This document shows positions 60,013 to 64,000 of a stretch of 64,000 nt of DNA, in pieces. The stretch is from assembly GCA_016839025.1 (NCBI GenBank), contig JADLKK010000003.1, positions 1 to 64,000 of the forward strand, written 5' to 3'. Origin of the DNA: Proteiniphilum sp. Lineage in GTDB: Bacteria; Bacteroidota; Bacteroidia; Bacteroidales; Dysgonomonadaceae. Below the pieces are notes generated by a model. The model did not search any database, was not told where the DNA came from, and saw nothing but the letters and a program-made list of their open reading frames with translations. The position numbers and the translations under genes are program-made. Position 1 is the first letter of the stretch; each line of letters opens with the position of its first letter.

Positions 60013-61098
60013 CTACCGGATTGCCGGAGGGGCAGATGAGGGTGTGCAGGCGGTTATCTTTGCAAAGGAGCCGGGGTAGTGGGTGTTGATGAAATCGATC
60101 ATTTTCTCACGCACGGCCACCCGCAGGTCCCAGTTTTGGGAGGAGTCGGCACTGCTCACCAGCACCCGCAGCTCCTTGAACCACTCCTTGCTGTCGGTCA
60201 CCTGTATGTTCTGCACCCTGCCATCCCAGTTGGGATCATCCTTCACGATGCGGGCCAGCTCCTCACGCAGCGGCTCCACCGGCAGGTCGTATGAGACATA
60301 GAGCATTGCGCTGCCCAGTATCTGTGAGGTGCGGCGCGTCCAGTTCTGTATCGGGTTGTTGAGGAAGTAATCGATCGGTACGATCAGCCTCCGCTCATCC
60401 CATATCCTCACCACGGCGTAGGTGATGTGTATCTCTTCCACGCGACCCCACTCCCCCTCGATCACCACCACGTCATCCAGCCTGACGGGCTGCGTGAAGG
60501 CAATCTGAATGCCAGAGAAGATCTGACCGAAGCTGCGCTGGGCGGCGAAGCCGATGATGATACCGGCCACACCGGCCGATGCCAGCAGGCTCATGCCGAG
60601 CTGTCTCACCTGCTCGATGGTCATCAAGGCAATGGCGATGAAGAGGAAGATGATGGTGACCACCATGATCCGTTCGATCATGTTCATCTGTGTGAGTCGT
60701 TTGCGCGCTTCCAGGTTGTTGGGGTTCTCGATGTCGAACTTCTTCTGCCAGTGGTGAAAAAGTGCCCTGACCACCTGTACCAGTATCCAGCCGACGATGA
60801 GGATCAACATGATCTGGCTGATCTTGCGCAGCACGTTGTAGACCTGCTCCTCTTCGCTGAGCAGTCCGCTGAAGAGATTGAGCAGCAGGGCGAAGATTAG
60901 CCAGATGCCCGGAAGGGTGAAGAGCCGCACGATGAAGTCGTCCACGAGGCTTTTGCTTTTCCCTGTTCGCTTGCGCCAGCGCTTGATGATTTGCCGGTAG
61001 ATAAGCGTGAGCATGCCAAACAGCGCCAGGAACAACAAGGAAATGAGGGGGTAACGGAGTGAGCTCCCCGTTGAAAGAAGCTCATTCAGGAAATCCAT
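60013..61098 (-). CDS. MscS-type mechanosensitive ion channel
   Basis: This 361-residue membrane protein has an N-terminal helix (about 15-35), two more (about 55-75 and 88-112), a pair near 145-190, and the pore/beta region ASAGVAGIIIGFAAQRSFGQIFSGIQIAFTQPVRLDDVVVIEGEWGRVEEI, a clear MscS signature. A cytoplasmic alpha/beta vestibule ends near 355. It releases solutes on hypo-osmotic shock. It starts only 9 bp after the trehalose synthase/phosphatase gene, so the two are co-transcribed. Confidence 0.93.
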   Translation of the reverse strand: MDFLNELLSTGSSLRYPLISLLFLALFGMLTLIYRQIIKRWRKRTGKSKSLVDDFIVRLFTLPGIWLIFALLLNLFSGLLSEEEQVYNVLRKISQIMLILIVGWILVQVVRALFHHWQKKFDIENPNNLEARKRLTQMNMIERIMVVTIIFLFIAIALMTIEQVRQLGMSLLASAGVAGIIIGFAAQRSFGQIFSGIQIAFTQPVRLDDVVVIEGEWGRVEEIHITYAVVRIWDERRLIVPIDYFLNNPIQNWTRRTSQILGSAMLYVSYDLPVEPLREELARIVKDDPNWDGRVQNIQVTDSKEWFKELRVLVSSADSSQNWDLRVAVREKMIDFINTHYPGSFAKITACTPSSAPPAIR

Positions 61099-61107
61099 AA
61101 CTCTTTT

Positions 61108-63276
61108 TTATTGAATCAGTTTTGACAAAAACGGGATAACCGACGATTGTAGGGGAATACGGTACTTCGCTGCGGGCGAGAAATTCCCCACTTTGATGCT
61201 GATGCCGTCGGGGGGCAGGGCACGGAACATGTCCTCGTCGGTGGTGTCATCGCCGATCGCCAGTACAAAGTCGTAGGTATCCTTTTCCAGTCGGCGGATT
61301 ACTTCGCTGCCCTTGTTGTAATCAGGAGGCTTGATCTCCACAATCTTGTTGCCCGGTACGATCTGCAGGTTGAGCCGTGCGCAGGGACTGATCAGCGCGT
61401 TGATCAGCTGTTGTGCCCGCAGTTCTGCCAGCCAGATATCCACGTTGCGGTAGTGCCATACCAAAGCAGCATCTTTCTGTTCAAGGTGTGAGCGTGGGGT
61501 TTTTTCAATGGTGTGTTGTATGATCTCCAGGATCTCCTCATCCCAACTGATCTCCTCCATGATGTTCCGGTGCCATATCCCATCATCCTTGTAGAAAATT
61601 CCATGCTCAGCGGCAAAATCGAGCGACAGCCCCTTGAACCATTTGTCCAGCATCTGATGGTTGCGCCCACTGTTGATTACCACCTTGTTGCGCTTGTCGC
61701 CGCTCAACCTTCGGAGCAGCTCCAGTAGCTGCTCCGAAGGGACGGCATCTTCCGGCTTCTTGACAAAAGGGGAGAGAGTGCCGTCGTAGTCGAGCAGGAT
61801 CAGCCGGGATACAGCTTCATCATATGCACTCTTGATCTGTGTGAGCTGCCTTTTGCCTACTACTTTTTGCAGGATCTCCCTGTTCTGTTCCTTGATGCTT
61901 TGTAACTCCTTCACAAAGTCATTCGCCCAACGCTTCACGGTGCGGGCGGCAATCTGTTTTTGCATTCGGCCCATTCGTTCCCGCTTTTCCTCCTCCGGCA
62001 TGGTGAGAGCCTGCATAATCGCTTTCTCAATCTCATCATTGTCGTTGGGATTGATGATCAGTGCATCCTGCAGCTCAATGGCTGCTCCGGCCATCTCGCT
62101 GAGTATGAGTACCCCGGTGTGATCTCCCTTGGCAGCCAGATACTCCTTGGCCACCAGGTTCATCCCATCGCGCAGCGGTGTGACCAGTGCGATGTCGGCA
62201 ATATCGTACATGGCGATCAGCTCCTCGAAGGAAAAGCTGCGGTAGAAGTATAAGATGGGGCTCCAGCCCAGTCTGGCATACCTGCCGTTGATCTCGCCGA
62301 TGAACCGGTCGATCTTTGCTTTCAGCTCTGCATACATCTCCACGTTGTCGCGTGAGGGGACCACGATCATGGCAAGTGACACTTTCTCATGATATTCGGG
62401 GTGATTCTCCAGAAACTGGGCAAATCCGTCGAGACGGTGCAGGATTCCCTTGCTGTAGTCGAGGCGGTCGACCGAAAGGATCACCTTCTTGTCGGCCAGC
62501 TTCTCCCTGAGCATGGTTGATTTCTCCCGTACCTCGGGTAACAGGGGTGCCTGGTGATATAGCTCGTAGTTGATGCCCATGGGGAAGGCATCCACATGGA
62601 CAATCCGATCCTTGAGGGTGATCTCGTCGAGGTTGCAGTTCAGATCGAGTACACGATAAATGGCACTGATGAAGTGACGCATATAGTCATGTGTATGAAA
62701 GCCGATCAGGTCCGCACCCAACAATCCTTCGAGTACCTCCACTCTTTCGGGCAGAACCCTGAAGAGCTCATAAGAAGGAAAGGGGATGTGGTGGAAATAA
62801 CCGATGCTGGAAGCAGGTTTTCGATCGCGGATCATTCCCGGTAGCAGCATCAGCTGGTAGTCCTGCACCCAGATGATATCATCGTTTTCAATCATTGGAA
62901 TTGTCTCCTGGCAGAAGAGGGCATTCACCTCCCGATATGTTGTCCAGTAGTCTGCCTTATACTCGATATAGGAAAAAAAGTAGTGGCAGAGAGGCCAGAT
63001 GGTACTGTTGCTGTACCCCTCATAATAGTTACTGATCTGGTCGTCACTGAGGAAAACCGGATGAAAATTCAGCTGGTGAAGCTTTTCGGTGATCTGTTGT
63101 TTCTCCGCTTCATTGTCGGTATGGATACCGGGCCAGCCCACCCAGTACTTTTCCGCCTCGGTTTCCAGTGAGCCAAGGCCGGTAGCCAGTCCGCCTTCGC
63201 TGCGCTCAATGGTGAAACCTTCGTCGGTTCGCTCAATTTTTACCGGAAGTCTGTTGGCGATAATGATAATCTTCAT
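61108..63276 (-). CDS. otsAB: Bifunctional trehalose-6-phosphate synthase/phosphatase (OtsA-OtsB fusion)
   Basis: This 722-residue cytosolic enzyme makes trehalose from UDP-glucose and glucose-6-phosphate in two steps. The N-terminal GT20 domain (about 1-465) has WVGWPGIHTD, WPLCHYFF, VWVQDYQLMLLPGMIR-like IIWVQDYQLML, FHTHDYMRHF, SVDRLDYSKGILHRL and TPLRDGMNLVAKEY. The C-terminal HAD phosphatase (about 485-722) has nucleophile motif LILLDYDGTLSPF (about 491-503), the INSGRN motif and GDDTTDEDMFRALP. Both active sites look intact. It is the first gene of a two-gene unit with the MscS-type channel and is divergent from nifJ. Confidence 0.96.
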   Translation of the reverse strand: MKIIIIANRLPVKIERTDEGFTIERSEGGLATGLGSLETEAEKYWVGWPGIHTDNEAEKQQITEKLHQLNFHPVFLSDDQISNYYEGYSNSTIWPLCHYFFSYIEYKADYWTTYREVNALFCQETIPMIENDDIIWVQDYQLMLLPGMIRDRKPASSIGYFHHIPFPSYELFRVLPERVEVLEGLLGADLIGFHTHDYMRHFISAIYRVLDLNCNLDEITLKDRIVHVDAFPMGINYELYHQAPLLPEVREKSTMLREKLADKKVILSVDRLDYSKGILHRLDGFAQFLENHPEYHEKVSLAMIVVPSRDNVEMYAELKAKIDRFIGEINGRYARLGWSPILYFYRSFSFEELIAMYDIADIALVTPLRDGMNLVAKEYLAAKGDHTGVLILSEMAGAAIELQDALIINPNDNDEIEKAIMQALTMPEEEKRERMGRMQKQIAARTVKRWANDFVKELQSIKEQNREILQKVVGKRQLTQIKSAYDEAVSRLILLDYDGTLSPFVKKPEDAVPSEQLLELLRRLSGDKRNKVVINSGRNHQMLDKWFKGLSLDFAAEHGIFYKDDGIWHRNIMEEISWDEEILEIIQHTIEKTPRSHLEQKDAALVWHYRNVDIWLAELRAQQLINALISPCARLNLQIVPGNKIVEIKPPDYNKGSEVIRRLEKDTYDFVLAIGDDTTDEDMFRALPPDGISIKVGNFSPAAKYRIPLQSSVIPFLSKLIQ

Positions 63277-63432
63277 ATGATTTCCTCTTTGAGGTTTAAC
63301 AGGTGTCTGAATGAACGGGATTGCATTGACATATCAATATAACAGAGCTTTTAGGGTAAAGATCAAAAATTAATATATTTTATATTTTGTCTGGGATGAC
63401 GGGTGGGGGGAATGAACAAAATAGAGGCATCA

Positions 63433-63464
63433 TTTGTTGTTTCCGCTTTTTTATCGTAATTTCG
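63433..63464 (+). promoter_or_regulatory. Promoter of nifJ (TTTG-N20-TAATTTCG)
   Basis: A -33 TTTG (63433-63436) and a near-consensus -7 TAATTTCG (63457-63464) have a 20-bp spacer. The predicted leader is about 60 nt and very AT-rich. Confidence 0.55.
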
Positions 63465-63498
63465 TAGTCCGAAGCCCCTTAATTTAGCACTTTATTAA

Positions 63499-64000
<502 letters not shown>

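Overview
The window is chromosomal DNA from a member of the Bacteroidetes, most likely order Bacteroidales. Supporting signs are the gene content (GlsA/GlsB-type glycine-lipid acyltransferases, DUF3822, ftsK-lolA-trxB order, alpha-2-macroglobulin, NifJ, a dcw cluster without murF or ddl), the lack of obvious Shine-Dalgarno sequences, and many copies of the Bacteroidetes -7 promoter element TAnnTTTG just upstream of genes. The genus cannot be fixed from the sequence alone. Codon use and gene spacing look uniform. I see no insertion sequence, prophage, integrase, CRISPR array or rRNA operon.

Layout. 0-4.2 kb (minus): a pseudopilin-like membrane protein, DUF3822, rsmD and a TonB-dependent receptor. 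4.3-8.9 kb (plus): a RecD-like helicase, an unknown two-part protein, rsmI, a coiled-coil lipoprotein and a YjjG-type HAD nucleotidase. 9-12.9 kb (minus): glycine-lipid acyltransferases glsA-glsB, flavodoxin and an arginine-deiminase-family protein. 13.1-29.5 kb (plus): the complete dcw block mraZ-rsmH-ftsL-ftsI-murE-mraY-murD-ftsW-murG-murC-ftsQ-ftsA-ftsZ, closed by yqeY. This block makes lipid II and the divisome. 29.5-39.4 kb (minus): an unknown secreted protein, trxB, lolA, ftsK, tpx, uvrA and a murein transglycosylase. 39.5-50.7 kb (plus): a 1003-residue receiver/ATP-grasp fusion of unknown function, a small Ig-like lipoprotein, a large alpha-2-macroglobulin without a thioester, a DUF1573 protein and MeaB. 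50.7-55 kb: a tRNA-Glu(CUC)-like gene, a frameshifted yebC, pheT, three different short-period degenerate repeat arrays, and a helicase remnant. 55-64 kb: pgk, osmC, ansA, a trehalose/osmotic module (GH15, MscS-type channel, OtsA-OtsB fusion) and the start of nifJ, which runs off the window.

Most of the window is conserved housekeeping DNA. The parts most worth a second look are: the receiver/ATP-grasp fusion at 39.5-42.5 kb; the 50.7-55 kb stretch, which combines an odd tRNA, a broken yebC, three repeat arrays with periods of 11, 8 and 10 bp, a possible pheT leader peptide and an SNF2 remnant; the thioester-less macroglobulin; and the pseudopilin-like protein at 3.5-4.2 kb. Family assignments come from reading motifs by eye. 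No database search was run.
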